Shown: piece by piece, positions 41,016-49,428 of the stretch
Numbering within the stretch: the first letter of the stretch is position 1
How the letters are laid out: each line of letters opens with the position of its first letter
Source: Nonomuraea thailandensis
GTDB taxonomy: Bacteria; Actinomycetota; Actinomycetes; Streptosporangiales; Streptosporangiaceae
DNA: 64,000 bases
Direction: 5' to 3'
NCBI RefSeq assembly: GCF_024172165.1
Contig: NZ_JAMZEB010000002.1
Coordinates: 5,477,501-5,541,500, forward strand
Program-made: the position numbers and the translations under genes
Notes under the pieces: model-generated
What the model was told of the DNA's origin: nothing
What the model saw: the letters and a program-made list of their open reading frames with translations, nothing else
Database searches by the model: none

Positions 41016-41774
41016 GTGACGGAACGCACCGCCGTGGACGGCGAGCCGGTCGGCGCCGAGGCGCGCCTCATGCTGGACGCCCGCTACGGGCACTTCACCG
41101 CCATGCAGGTCAGGGACCGCCGCGTGCGCGGGCTCGACCGGCACTTCGAGCGGCTCGAAGCGGCCAACAGGGAGCTGTTCGGGGCGGAGCTCGACCGGGC
41201 GGCGGTGCTGGCCTCGATCAGGGCCGTGCTGGACGGCGGCGTGCGGGACGCCGGGCTGCGGGTGAACGTCGTGGAGTCGGGCGGCCGGCCGCGCGTCGTG
41301 GCCGCCGCGTACCCGCCGCATCCGCCGCTGAGCGGCCCGTTGCACGTCAAACCGGTGGTCTACCAGCGGTATCTGCCGCACATCAAGCAGGCCTTCGGCT
41401 TCCAGCAGCTCCACATCCTGCGCCTGGCCGCCCGCGAGGGCTTCGACGAGGCGCTGCTCACCACTGAGGACGGCCTGATCAGCGAGGGCGCGATCACGAA
41501 CCTGGGTGCCTTCGCGGACGGCCGGCTGGTGTGGCCGGACGCGCCGATGTTGCGCGGGATCACGATGAGCCTGCTGCAGGACCTGGACGTGCCGCAGGAG
41601 CGGCGGCCGGTCAAGGTGGCCGACCTGACGAGCTTCGACCAGGTGTTCCTCTGCAACTCGTGGGGGGTGACGCCGGTCGGCAGCGTCGGCGGCGTGCCGC
41701 TGCGCCAGGACGCCGGGCTGCTGGCGCGGCTGGTCGGGCACTACGAGAGCGTGCCGGGCGATCCGGTGGATTGA
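41016..41774 (+). CDS. Class IV aminotransferase / aminodeoxychorismate-lyase-like PLP enzyme
   Basis: The 252-residue fold-type-IV PLP protein has the catalytic Lys region LPHIKQAFGFQQLH (Lys about 123) and the conserved Glu in LTTEDGLISEGAITNLG. These match branched-chain/D-amino-acid aminotransferases and 4-amino-4-deoxychorismate lyase, but substrate loops do not decide between them. GTG start at 41016, 6 bp after the preceding stop, so it may ride on the sigma-factor transcript. Length is shorter than BCAT (about 300-360) and closer to ADC lyase (about 270). Confidence 0.85.
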   Translation: MTERTAVDGEPVGAEARLMLDARYGHFTAMQVRDRRVRGLDRHFERLEAANRELFGAELDRAAVLASIRAVLDGGVRDAGLRVNVVESGGRPRVVAAAYPPHPPLSGPLHVKPVVYQRYLPHIKQAFGFQQLHILRLAAREGFDEALLTTEDGLISEGAITNLGAFADGRLVWPDAPMLRGITMSLLQDLDVPQERRPVKVADLTSFDQVFLCNSWGVTPVGSVGGVPLRQDAGLLARLVGHYESVPGDPVD

Positions 41775-41803
41775 TCCGGCGGGCGGGCGTGTTGCACCCG
41801 TAC

Positions 41804-42781
41804 ATGACCGCCTACTCGATTCTCGACCGCTCACTCGTCCGCCGCGGCTCGGCCCCGGCCGCCGCGCTGCGCGAGACCGTGGAGTTCGCGCGGCGCGCCG
41901 AGGAGCTGGGCTACCACCGGTTCTGGGTGTCGGAGCACCACAGCGTGCCCGGGGTGGCGGGGTCCGCGCCGACCGTGCTGGCGGCGGCGGTGGCCGCGGC
42001 CACCTCGCGGATCCGGGTGGGCACGGGCGGCGTGATGCTGCCCAACCATCGGCCGCTGGTCGTGGCCGAGCAGTTCGGCGTGCTGGAGTCGCTGCATCCC
42101 GGCCGTGTGGACATGGGGCTGGGGCGTTCCGTGGGTTTCACCGGGGGCATCCGCCGGGCGCTCGGGCACGGCAAGGACGACGCGGACCGGTTCGGCGACC
42201 GGCTCGCCGAGCTGCTCGGTTACTTCACCGGCACGCAGAGCGCGCATCCGGGGGTGCACGCGCTGCCCGCGGAGGGGCTACGGCCGCAGGTGTTCGTGCT
42301 GGCCATGGGGGCGGGGGCGGACATCGCGGCGGAGCACGGGCTGCCGATGGTGATCGGCGGCGGGGCGCGGATGCCCGACGCGGTGGCGCGCTACCGGGCC
42401 GCGTTCCGGCCGTCGGCGTGGGCGGCGCGGCCGTACGTGATCGTCGCCGCGGACGTCGCGGTCGGCGCGAGCGCGCAGGAGGCGGCGCTCCTGCACCTCC
42501 CGGAGGCGTGGGCCACCGTGCGCTCGCGCACCGGCGGGTCCTTCCCGCCGCTCGTGCCCGCCGCGGAGATCGCGGAGATGGAGCTGAGCGGCCGGGAGCG
42601 GGCGTACCTGGACGAGGCGCTCAAGAGCAGGATCCACGGCACGGAGCGCGAGGTCGCGGTGGCGCTCGGCTCGCTGGTGGAGACGAGCGGCGCCGACGAG
42701 GTGCTGGTCACGATGAACACCTACGACCTGGACCGGCGGCTGGACTCCTACCGGCGGCTCGCCGCCGTCTTCACGGGTTAG
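41804..42781 (+). CDS. Luciferase-like (LLM class) flavin/F420 oxidoreductase
   Basis: The roughly 325-residue TIM-barrel protein shows the bacterial luciferase-like pattern: YSILDRSLV start, GYHRFWVSEHHSVPGVAGSAPTVLAAAVAAATSRIRVGTGGVMLPNHRPLVVAEQFGVLESLHPGRVDMGLGR. EHH with the later motifs is the LLM group-1 type that uses FMN or F420. Substrate unknown. ATG 41804 gives the usual family N-terminus, but no good ribosome site precedes it; GTG 41789 is an alternative. Confidence 0.9.
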   Translation: MTAYSILDRSLVRRGSAPAAALRETVEFARRAEELGYHRFWVSEHHSVPGVAGSAPTVLAAAVAAATSRIRVGTGGVMLPNHRPLVVAEQFGVLESLHPGRVDMGLGRSVGFTGGIRRALGHGKDDADRFGDRLAELLGYFTGTQSAHPGVHALPAEGLRPQVFVLAMGAGADIAAEHGLPMVIGGGARMPDAVARYRAAFRPSAWAARPYVIVAADVAVGASAQEAALLHLPEAWATVRSRTGGSFPPLVPAAEIAEMELSGRERAYLDEALKSRIHGTEREVAVALGSLVETSGADEVLVTMNTYDLDRRLDSYRRLAAVFTG

Positions 42782-42814
42782 GATCACCCGAACATCGTTC
42801 TGAAGGGTGTTCGC

Positions 42815-44335
42815 ATGATCCGTCAGCACGCCATCGGCGACCTCCTGCGGCGCACGGCCGCCCGGCATCCCTCCAAGACCGCCGTCGTCTACGGCGACCT
42901 GCGCCAGAGCTACGCCGATCTGGACCGGGCGGTGAACAGGACGGCCAACGCCCTGGCCGCGCGAGGCGTGGGCAAGGGCGACCGGTTCGCCGTCTTCAGC
43001 CACAACAACCACGCGTACGTCGTGGCGTACTTCGCGCTGGCGCGGCTGGGGGCGATCTCCGTGCCGGTGAACTTCATGCTGGGGGCCGAGGAGGTGGCGT
43101 ACATCCTCCGGCATTGCGGCGCCACCGGGATCCTGGCCGAGGAGGCGCTGCTGCCGGTGGCCGAGGAGGCGGTCACGCCCGCCGTCGCGGTGCGCGGCGT
43201 GATCGGCGCGGGCCGGGACGGGTGGGAGCCGTTCGCCGCGTGGTCGGCCTTCGAGGACGACTCCGAGCCCCAGGTGGAGATCGCCGACGACGACCCGATC
43301 CAGCTCATGTACACCAGCGGCACGGAGTCCCGCCCCAAGGGGGCCACGCTGTCGAGCAGGAGCCTGCTCGCGCAGTACGTGACGTGCGTGGTGGACGGCG
43401 AGATGAGCGCCGACGACGTCGAGGTGCACGCCCTGCCCCTCTACCACTGCGCGCAGCTCCACTGCTTCCTGACGCCGGGCGTCTACCTGGGCGCCACCAA
43501 CATCATCCTGCCGGGGCCCAGCGCGGCGGCGATCCTGGCCACGATCGAGGGCGAGCGGGCCACCAAGCTGTTCTGCCCGCCCACGGTGTGGATCTCGCTG
43601 CTGCGCCACCCCGACTTCGGCCGCCGCGACCTGTCGTCGCTGCGCAAGGGATACTACGGCGCCTCGATCATGCCGGTGGAGGTGCTGAAGGAGATCGCCG
43701 CGCGGCTGCCGGACGTGCGCCTGTTCAACTTCTACGGCCAGACCGAGATGGCGCCCGTGGCCACCATCCTCGGCCCCGAGGAGCAGCTCACCCGGCTCGG
43801 CTCGGCGGGGCGGCCCGCGCTGAACGTCGAGACGAGGATCGTGGACGACGCCGGGGAGCCGGTGCCGCCCGGCGTGGTGGGCGAGATCGTGCACCGCAGC
43901 CCGCACGCCATGCTCGGGTACTGGAACGACCCGGAGAAGACCGCGGAGGCGTTCCGCGGCGGCTGGTTCCACAGCGGCGACCTGGGCGTGCTGGACGAGG
44001 ACGGCTACCTGTCGGTGGTCGACAGGAAGAAGGACATGATCAAGACGGGTGGCGAGAACGTGGCCAGCCGGGAGGTCGAGGAGGCCCTCTACCAGCATCC
44101 GGCGGTGGCGGAGGCGGCGGTGTTCGGGGTGCCGGACACGAAGTGGATCGAGGCGGTGACGGCCGCGGTCGTGCGGCGCGAGGGGGCCGGGGTGACGGAG
44201 CAGGAACTGCTCGCGTTCCTGCGGGAGCGGCTGGCGCCGTTCAAAACGCCCAAACGAGTTGTTTTCCTAGAATCGCTTCCTAAAAATGCCTCCGGAAAAG
44301 TACTCAAGCGCGAGTTGAGAAGCAACATTTCCTAA
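42815..44335 (+). CDS. Fatty-acyl/aryl-CoA synthetase (ANL superfamily)
   Basis: The 506-residue protein has the AMP-binding P-loop YTSGTESRPKGA (about 168-179), the FYGQTEMAP motif, HSGDLGVLDEDGYLSVVDRKKDMIKTGGENV and the C-terminal catalytic Lys in NASGKVLKRELR. It activates a carboxylic acid as acyl-adenylate and transfers it to CoA. The last 35 or so codons switch to AT-rich, rare codons (AAA, CTA, AGA, GTA, ATT), unlike the remainder. ATG 42815 follows AAGGGTG. A hairpin follows its stop. Confidence 0.93.
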   Translation: MIRQHAIGDLLRRTAARHPSKTAVVYGDLRQSYADLDRAVNRTANALAARGVGKGDRFAVFSHNNHAYVVAYFALARLGAISVPVNFMLGAEEVAYILRHCGATGILAEEALLPVAEEAVTPAVAVRGVIGAGRDGWEPFAAWSAFEDDSEPQVEIADDDPIQLMYTSGTESRPKGATLSSRSLLAQYVTCVVDGEMSADDVEVHALPLYHCAQLHCFLTPGVYLGATNIILPGPSAAAILATIEGERATKLFCPPTVWISLLRHPDFGRRDLSSLRKGYYGASIMPVEVLKEIAARLPDVRLFNFYGQTEMAPVATILGPEEQLTRLGSAGRPALNVETRIVDDAGEPVPPGVVGEIVHRSPHAMLGYWNDPEKTAEAFRGGWFHSGDLGVLDEDGYLSVVDRKKDMIKTGGENVASREVEEALYQHPAVAEAAVFGVPDTKWIEAVTAAVVRREGAGVTEQELLAFLRERLAPFKTPKRVVFLESLPKNASGKVLKRELRSNIS

Positions 44336-44367
44336 TTTCATTCATGGTTACGGGCACGATTGGGCAT

Positions 44368-44388
44368 TGCCCGCTCGTTTAGCGGGCA
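44368..44388 (+). terminator. Hairpin terminator after the acyl-CoA synthetase gene
   Basis: TGCCCGCT and AGCGGGCA form a perfect 8-bp stem with a 5-nt loop, followed by a short TTCCCTTT stretch, 33 bp after the stop codon. The rest of the 123-bp gap holds the promoter of the methyltransferase gene but no clear hexamers. Confidence 0.6.
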
Positions 44389-44458
44389 TTCCCTTTCGAC
44401 GACGACCGCACCTCAAGTCCCGGACGACCCCCTTGTCCCCGACCGAGAGAGTCCGCCC

Positions 44459-45103
44459 GTGCCCAATCTGCCCGAGCTCGCGCATCGTACGCTCTTCCGG
44501 ACGCTTTCCCTGCTGTCCCCCAAGGGTCAGGGCGTGATCCTGCGCCGCTACTTCGACTGGTGGCACCGCACCCCCGACCCGTGGAAGCTGGCGTCCGACG
44601 GCTACGAGCAGGACAAGTACCGCGCCACGCTCGAGCAGGTGCCGGCCCGGCCGTACCGGCGCATCGTCGAGGTCGGCTGCGCGGAGGGGGTCTTCACCCA
44701 CGCCCTCGCCACCACCTACCCCGACGCCGAGATCACCGGGATGGACGTCTCGGGGCGGGCGCTGGGGCGGGCCAGGCAGCGCGTGCCGGAGGAGGGCGGG
44801 CGCGTGCGGTTCGTCCAGGCCGACCTGCTCACCCATCCGGCGGAGCGGCACTACGACCTGGCGTTCTGCTCCGAGACGCTCTACTACCTGGGGCGGCACG
44901 AGCGGCTGCAGCGGGCCGCCGAGCAGCTCAGCGCCCTGCTCGTGCCCGACGGGGTGCTGGTGGCCGTGCATCCGTGGCCGGAGGCCGACCGGCTGCACGG
45001 CTATCTGGACGCGCACGAGTCGCTGAAGCGGCTCGGCGAGGAGGTCCACACGGCCTCGCCCCGGCCGTTCGCGGTCACCGTCTACGGCGCGAAACCCTCC
45101 TGA
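44459..45103 (+). CDS. Class I SAM methyltransferase (NodS-like)
   Basis: The 214-residue protein has the AdoMet motif VEVGCAEGVFT at 70-80, acidic loop ITGMDVS and motif DLAFCSETLYYLG, in the order of NodS-type N- or C-methyltransferases. GTG 44459 with GAGAGAG upstream is preferred; the frame continues upstream without ribosome site. Substrate unknown; adjacent acyl-CoA ligases suggest a lipid or aromatic acid. Convergent with the second ligase gene (2-bp gap). Confidence 0.85.
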   Translation: MPNLPELAHRTLFRTLSLLSPKGQGVILRRYFDWWHRTPDPWKLASDGYEQDKYRATLEQVPARPYRRIVEVGCAEGVFTHALATTYPDAEITGMDVSGRALGRARQRVPEEGGRVRFVQADLLTHPAERHYDLAFCSETLYYLGRHERLQRAAEQLSALLVPDGVLVAVHPWPEADRLHGYLDAHESLKRLGEEVHTASPRPFAVTVYGAKPS

Positions 45104-45105
45104 GG

Positions 45106-46647
45106 TCAGTCCTTGTCCAGGCGGTCGGCGGCCAGGCGGCGGACCACCACGCGCTGGATCTTGCCGGTCGCCGTCTTCGGCAGCTCGTCGAGCACCAGCA
45201 CCTCGCGCGGCCGCTTGAACGAGGCCAGCCCGTCCCGGCAGAACGTGATCAGCTCCTGCGGGTCCACCGTCCGGCCGGGGGCGGGCACCACGCAGGCCAC
45301 CGGCTTCTCCAGCCCCTCGCCGTCGAGGTAGGCCACGACCGCGCACTCGCCCACCGACTCGTGCTGGAGCAGCCGGGCCTCGACCTCCATCGGCGACACC
45401 CAGATCCCGCCCGCCTTGATCATGTCGTTGGAGCGGCCGAGGCACCGGTAGGAGCCGTCCTCCTCCCGTACGTACGTGTCGCCCGTGCGCAGCCACTCCC
45501 CCTGGAAGACCTGCCGCGTGGTGGCCGTGCGGCACCAGTAGCCGGTCGCGATCGAGTCGCCGCGCACGTACAGGTGGCCGGGCCGGCCGGTCTCGACGGG
45601 GACGCCGCGCTCGTCGAGCAACCGGGCCTCGTAGCCGGGGACGACGGTGCCGGACGTGCCGGGGCGCACCTGGCCGGGGCGGTTGGAGATGAAGATGTGC
45701 AGCGCCTCGGTCGAGCCGAGGCCGTCGATGATGTCCACCCCGAACCGGCCGGTGAAACGGCGGTAGATCTCGGCGGGCAGCGCCTCGCCCGCCGAGACGG
45801 CCAGCCGTACGGAGGCGAAGGCGTCATCGGGCGCGCCCGCGTGGGCGTCTGTGGCGAGCAGGGCCGCGAAGAACGTGGGGCCGGCGAAGAAGAGGGTGGG
45901 CCGCTCCCGCGCCACGCGCGCGAGCACGCCCGCGGGGGTGGGCCTGGCCGGGTCGAGGATCGCGGTGGCGCCGGCGGCCAGGGGGAAGAACATCGAGTTG
46001 CCGATGCCGTACGCGAAGAACAGCCGCGCCACCGACAGGCACCGGTCGTCGGGCCGGATGCCGAGCACCTGGCGGCCGTAGGTCTCGTAGACGTCGCTGA
46101 TCGCGCCGTGCCGGTGCATGGCGGCCTTGGGCGCGCCGGTGGTGCCGGAGGTGTAGAGCCACAGGGCGGGCGAGTCGCGCCAGGTGCCGTACGGCGGCGC
46201 GACCGGCCTGCCCGCCGCCATCACCGCGTCCCAGTCGGGGCCGGTGAGCAGGAGCCGGGTCACCTCGGGCGCGCCGGCCACGGCCTCGCGGACGACGGGC
46301 TCGAACTCGGGGGTGGCCACGACCAGCCGCGCCCTGCAGTCCCTGACGAGGTCGCCCAGCTCGGCCCCGTTGTACATGGTGGAGACCGGCACCGCGATCG
46401 CGCCCAGCCGCATGACGGCCAGGATGGTGATCACGGTCTCGGGGCGGTCGGACATGACGAGCAGGACCCGTTCCTCCGGCCTGACGCCCAGCTCCCGCAG
46501 GCCGGTGGCCAGCTCCGCGACGCGCGCGGCGAGCTGGGCGTAGGTGAGGGTGCCGGCGGGGCCGGTGATCGCGACGTGGTCGCCCCGGCCCGCCTCCACC
46601 TGGCGGTCGGTGAGCTGGACGCTGGCGTTGAACGACTCTGACGTCAT
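45106..46647 (-). CDS. Benzoate-CoA ligase-family AMP-forming ligase
   Basis: The 513-residue ANL enzyme has LYTSGTTGAPKAAMHRHGAI (P-loop region), FAYGIGNSMFFPLAAGA, GLGSTEALHIFISNRPG, YVRGDSIATGYW and the C-terminal catalytic Lys in TATGKIQR. The HRHG after the P-loop and the GLGSTE/F motifs match benzoate-CoA ligases and their relatives, so an aromatic acid is likely. The start is placed at ATG 46647 (MTSESFN). It is convergent with the methyltransferase gene and its relation to the first ligase is not known. Confidence 0.9.
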   Translation of the reverse strand: MTSESFNASVQLTDRQVEAGRGDHVAITGPAGTLTYAQLAARVAELATGLRELGVRPEERVLLVMSDRPETVITILAVMRLGAIAVPVSTMYNGAELGDLVRDCRARLVVATPEFEPVVREAVAGAPEVTRLLLTGPDWDAVMAAGRPVAPPYGTWRDSPALWLYTSGTTGAPKAAMHRHGAISDVYETYGRQVLGIRPDDRCLSVARLFFAYGIGNSMFFPLAAGATAILDPARPTPAGVLARVARERPTLFFAGPTFFAALLATDAHAGAPDDAFASVRLAVSAGEALPAEIYRRFTGRFGVDIIDGLGSTEALHIFISNRPGQVRPGTSGTVVPGYEARLLDERGVPVETGRPGHLYVRGDSIATGYWCRTATTRQVFQGEWLRTGDTYVREEDGSYRCLGRSNDMIKAGGIWVSPMEVEARLLQHESVGECAVVAYLDGEGLEKPVACVVPAPGRTVDPQELITFCRDGLASFKRPREVLVLDELPKTATGKIQRVVVRRLAADRLDKD

Positions 46648-46709
46648 GGCCGTCCCCATCCGCAGGCGGGCGATCGTGGCCAAATCCTCTACGCAGAATG
46701 GATCTCTCG

Positions 46710-47054
46710 TCAAGGTTCTGTAGAGTATGGGCGGCGGTCGAGGGCCTGGGTCCACTTGACCGCCACGGCCGCCACCTGGATGAGCTCCGCCCTGAGCCGG
46801 CCCGGGTCCGATTCGGCGAACGCCTCCATCACCTCCTCCGCCAGGATGTGCCGCCAGGTCAGCGCCCCGCCCCTGGCCGCGCTGTCCGTCGCGTCCCTGG
46901 CCAGGTCGGACGCGGCCACCGCGCCCTCGCCGCCGGTGCCGTCGGGCAGCAGCTGCATGCCGAACCGGGCGTCCTGCGCCGCCCGCTCGGCCGCCACCTC
47001 CGTCAGGACCCGCGCCAGTGACCCCGGCACTCCCGCATCGCCGTCATGTGTCAT
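46710..47054 (-). CDS. MazG-like/NTP-pyrophosphohydrolase-related small protein (114 aa)
   Basis: The 114-residue helical protein fits a common actinomycete family: ARVLTEVAAERAAQDARFG, GGALTWRHILAEEVMEAFAESDPGRLRAELIQVAAVAVKWTQAL. The EExxEA stretch resembles the metal-binding helix of all-alpha NTP pyrophosphatases, but the second acidic helix motif is not clear, so the assignment is tentative. It is 63 bp upstream of the ligase gene on the same strand, possibly on one transcript. ATG 47054 chosen. Confidence 0.6.
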   Translation of the reverse strand: MTHDGDAGVPGSLARVLTEVAAERAAQDARFGMQLLPDGTGGEGAVAASDLARDATDSAARGGALTWRHILAEEVMEAFAESDPGRLRAELIQVAAVAVKWTQALDRRPYSTEP

Positions 47055-47075
47055 GGCGCTCAGTCTCGCGCAACC

Positions 47076-48035
47076 TCACGGCAGCTCGGACGGCATCGCG
47101 CGGGGCGGGCGGAAGGCGGGGCCGAGGTCGGTGGGGTGGGAGCAGACGTGGTCGCGGAAGGCGCGGGCGGCCGGCGTGAGGCGTTCCCCCGCGGGCCAGC
47201 TCGCCCCGACCGTCCTGAACACGGGCGGCGACAGCGGGATCTCCACCGCGCCTCCCGCCGGCGGCTGATCCGATCGCGGCAGGACGGCCACCCCCAGCCC
47301 CGCCGCCACCAGGCCGCGCACGGTCTCGGACTCCTGCCCCTCGAAGGCGATCCGCGGCTCGAACCCCGCCGCCGCGCACAGGTCGTCGGTGATCTGCCGC
47401 AGCCCGTACCCGTGCTCCAGCGTCACGAGCTCCTCCCCCTCCAGCTCGGCCGCCCGCACCCGCTTCCTGGCGGCGAGGCGGTGGGACGGCGGCGCGCACA
47501 GCACGAGCTCCTGGTCGGCGAGCGGCCGGCTGACCAGGCCGGGGTCGTCGAGCGGCATGGGGGCGACGAACACCAGGTCGATCTCGCCCTCGTGCAGGGC
47601 GTCGAGCATGTCCTGCCGCGACCCCTGCGCCAGGCTGAAGCGGATGCCGGGGTTGCGCTCACGGAACCCGCCGATGAGCGAGGGCACCAGCGTGCGCCCG
47701 AGCAGGTGCAGGAAGCCGAGCACGATGCGCCCGCTGCCCGGGTCGATCTCCTCGCGCACCTCGCGGGCGGCGGCGGTCATGGTCGTCAGCGCGCGGGCGG
47801 AGGCGGCGGCCAGCGTGCGGCCCGCCCTGGTCAGGCGGATGCCACGGCCGGACGGCAGGACGAGCGGGGCGCCCACGAGCTCGGCCAGGGCGCCGAGGCG
47901 GCGGCTGGCGGTGGGCTGGGGGATGCCGAGCAGCTCGGCCGCGCGCGTCACGTGCCCGGTCTCGCCCACGGCGGCCAGCAGCGCGAGGGCCGGGGCCAGG
48001 CGGGCGGCCAGGCGATCGTCGGAGTCATCCATCAC
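47076..48035 (-). CDS. LysR-family transcriptional regulator
   Basis: The 319-residue protein has the LysR N-terminal HTH (about 12-70: LAPALALLAAVGETGHVTRAAELLGIPQPTASRRLGALAEL) and the periplasmic-binding-protein-like effector domain (about 95-300). It is divergent from an MFS gene across a 66-bp AT-rich gap, the usual arrangement with autorepression and effector-dependent activation of the neighbour. ATG 48035 chosen. Confidence 0.9.
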   Translation of the reverse strand: MMDDSDDRLAARLAPALALLAAVGETGHVTRAAELLGIPQPTASRRLGALAELVGAPLVLPSGRGIRLTRAGRTLAAASARALTTMTAAAREVREEIDPGSGRIVLGFLHLLGRTLVPSLIGGFRERNPGIRFSLAQGSRQDMLDALHEGEIDLVFVAPMPLDDPGLVSRPLADQELVLCAPPSHRLAARKRVRAAELEGEELVTLEHGYGLRQITDDLCAAAGFEPRIAFEGQESETVRGLVAAGLGVAVLPRSDQPPAGGAVEIPLSPPVFRTVGASWPAGERLTPAARAFRDHVCSHPTDLGPAFRPPRAMPSELP

Positions 48036-48101
48036 GGTATGAATTATCGCCCATCAGCGTATTAGACGTATTTATTAGCCTTGCTTAGCGTTTGGGGGGT
48101 G
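48036..48101. promoter_or_regulatory. AT-rich LysR-MFS divergent promoter region
   Basis: The gap is unusually AT-rich for the window (ATTATC, GTATTAGACGTATTTATTAG). It contains ATTAG twice (48060-48064 and 48074-48078) and T-N11-A matches suited to LysR binding. Exact operators cannot be fixed by eye. Confidence 0.5.
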
Positions 48102-49364
48102 GTGGTTCTCCAGGCTTCCGAGCCGATCGTCGACACGCGGCGGGTGAGCGCGGCCGTGGCCGCGGCGGGGCTGTCGTCCTTCGCCCTGCTGTACGCGCCC
48201 CAGCCGGTGCTGCCCCAGCTCGCGGCGGCGTACGGGCTGGACCCGGGCAGCGCCTCGCTGGCCATCGGGGTGGCGACGGCCTCCCTGGCCGTCGCGGTGC
48301 TGCCGCTGGCGTGGCTGGCGGGGGTGGCCGGGCGGCGGCGGGTGATCCTCTGGTCGGTGGTGGTGTCGGCGGTGATCGGCCTGCTGCTGCCACTCGCGCC
48401 GTCCTTCCCGGTGTTCCTCGTGATGCGCGGGGTGCAGGGAGTGGCGATCGCCGGTTTCGCGGGGGTGGCGGCGGCGTACCTGGCCGACCAGGTGGGCACG
48501 GCGCGGCTGGCCGGGGCGGTGGGCGCGATGATCGCGGGCAACTCGGTCGGCGGGATGCTGGGACGGCTCGGGGCCGGGTTCGCCGCGGACCCGCTGGGGT
48601 GGCACGGCGCCCTGGTCGCGGTGGCGGGAGTGGCGCTGGTGTGCGCGCTGTTCACGGCCGCGACCCTGCCCCGGGGGGCGGCCGGCGGTCACCGGACGCC
48701 CTCCCGCGAAGCGGGCGCGCAGGACGGGACCCCGACACAGGACCGGGCGCGAACGCAGGACGGCGCCGGAACGCGGGACGGCGCCGGAACGCCGGGGGGC
48801 GGGGTGCGGCTGGGTGTGGGGCTGGTGGCGCCGTTCGCCGTGGGGGCGCTGGCCATGGGGGCGTTCGTGGCGTTGTACAACGCGGCCGGGTTCCGGCTGG
48901 CCGCGCCGCCGCTCTCGCTGACCCCGGCCGCCGCCTCGCTGGTGTTCCTCTCCTACGCGATGGGGACCGCGTCCTCGGCCGCAGCCGGCCGGCTGGCCAC
49001 GCGCCTGGGCCGGACCCCGGCGCTGGTGGCTGCGCTGGTCGTGACCGTGGCGGGGGCCGCGCTGACCGCGCACCCGTCGCTGCCCGTCATCGCGGCCGGC
49101 TTCGCCGTCCTGACCGCCGGGTTCTTCGCCGCGCACGCCATCGCCAACGCCTGGGTGACCGCCGACGCGCCCCCGCCCGCCCGGGGCAGGGCCGCCGGCG
49201 TCTACACGCTCTGCTACTACCTGGGCAGCGGCGCGGGCGGCACGGCGGGCGCCGTCGTGTACGGCCACGCGGGCTGGACGTGGCTGATCGTCATGACGTC
49301 GGCCTGGCTGCTGCTGGCCGCCCTCGCCGTCCTCGTGACGCGCCGCCGGCGCACCGCTCCCTGA
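48102..49364 (+). CDS. MFS transporter
   Basis: The roughly 420-residue protein has about 12 hydrophobic helices with a short charged loop (about 205-235) between the halves, encoded partly by an 18-bp tandem repeat. Motif A is seen as LAGVAGRRRVILWSV. The YAPQPVLPQLAAAYGLDPGSASLAIG start resembles the YnfM/AraJ-type drug or metabolite exporters. GTG 48102 is a plausible start, but 48099 and TTG 48081 are alternatives. Divergent LysR gene likely controls it. Confidence 0.88.
   Translation: MVLQASEPIVDTRRVSAAVAAAGLSSFALLYAPQPVLPQLAAAYGLDPGSASLAIGVATASLAVAVLPLAWLAGVAGRRRVILWSVVVSAVIGLLLPLAPSFPVFLVMRGVQGVAIAGFAGVAAAYLADQVGTARLAGAVGAMIAGNSVGGMLGRLGAGFAADPLGWHGALVAVAGVALVCALFTAATLPRGAAGGHRTPSREAGAQDGTPTQDRARTQDGAGTRDGAGTPGGGVRLGVGLVAPFAVGALAMGAFVALYNAAGFRLAAPPLSLTPAAASLVFLSYAMGTASSAAAGRLATRLGRTPALVAALVVTVAGAALTAHPSLPVIAAGFAVLTAGFFAAHAIANAWVTADAPPPARGRAAGVYTLCYYLGSGAGGTAGAVVYGHAGWTWLIVMTSAWLLLAALAVLVTRRRRTAP
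48751..48786 (+). repeat. 18-bp tandem repeat in the MFS central loop
   Basis: Two 18-bp units (GAACGCAGGACGGCGCCG and GAACGCGGGACGGCGCCG), with partial copies on both sides, encode Gly-Thr/Arg-Asp repeats in the cytosolic loop. Confidence 0.85.
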
Positions 49365-49428
49365 CAGCACGCCGAGCCCGGCCCGCACGGCGGTGACGCA
49401 CCGGCGCGGCCCGGCCGGGCACGCCGCG

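Noticed and set aside
42815-46647. The two acyl-CoA ligases and methyltransferase as one biosynthetic operon
   Set aside because: They are on opposite strands with a terminator-like hairpin between; no shared regulation visible.
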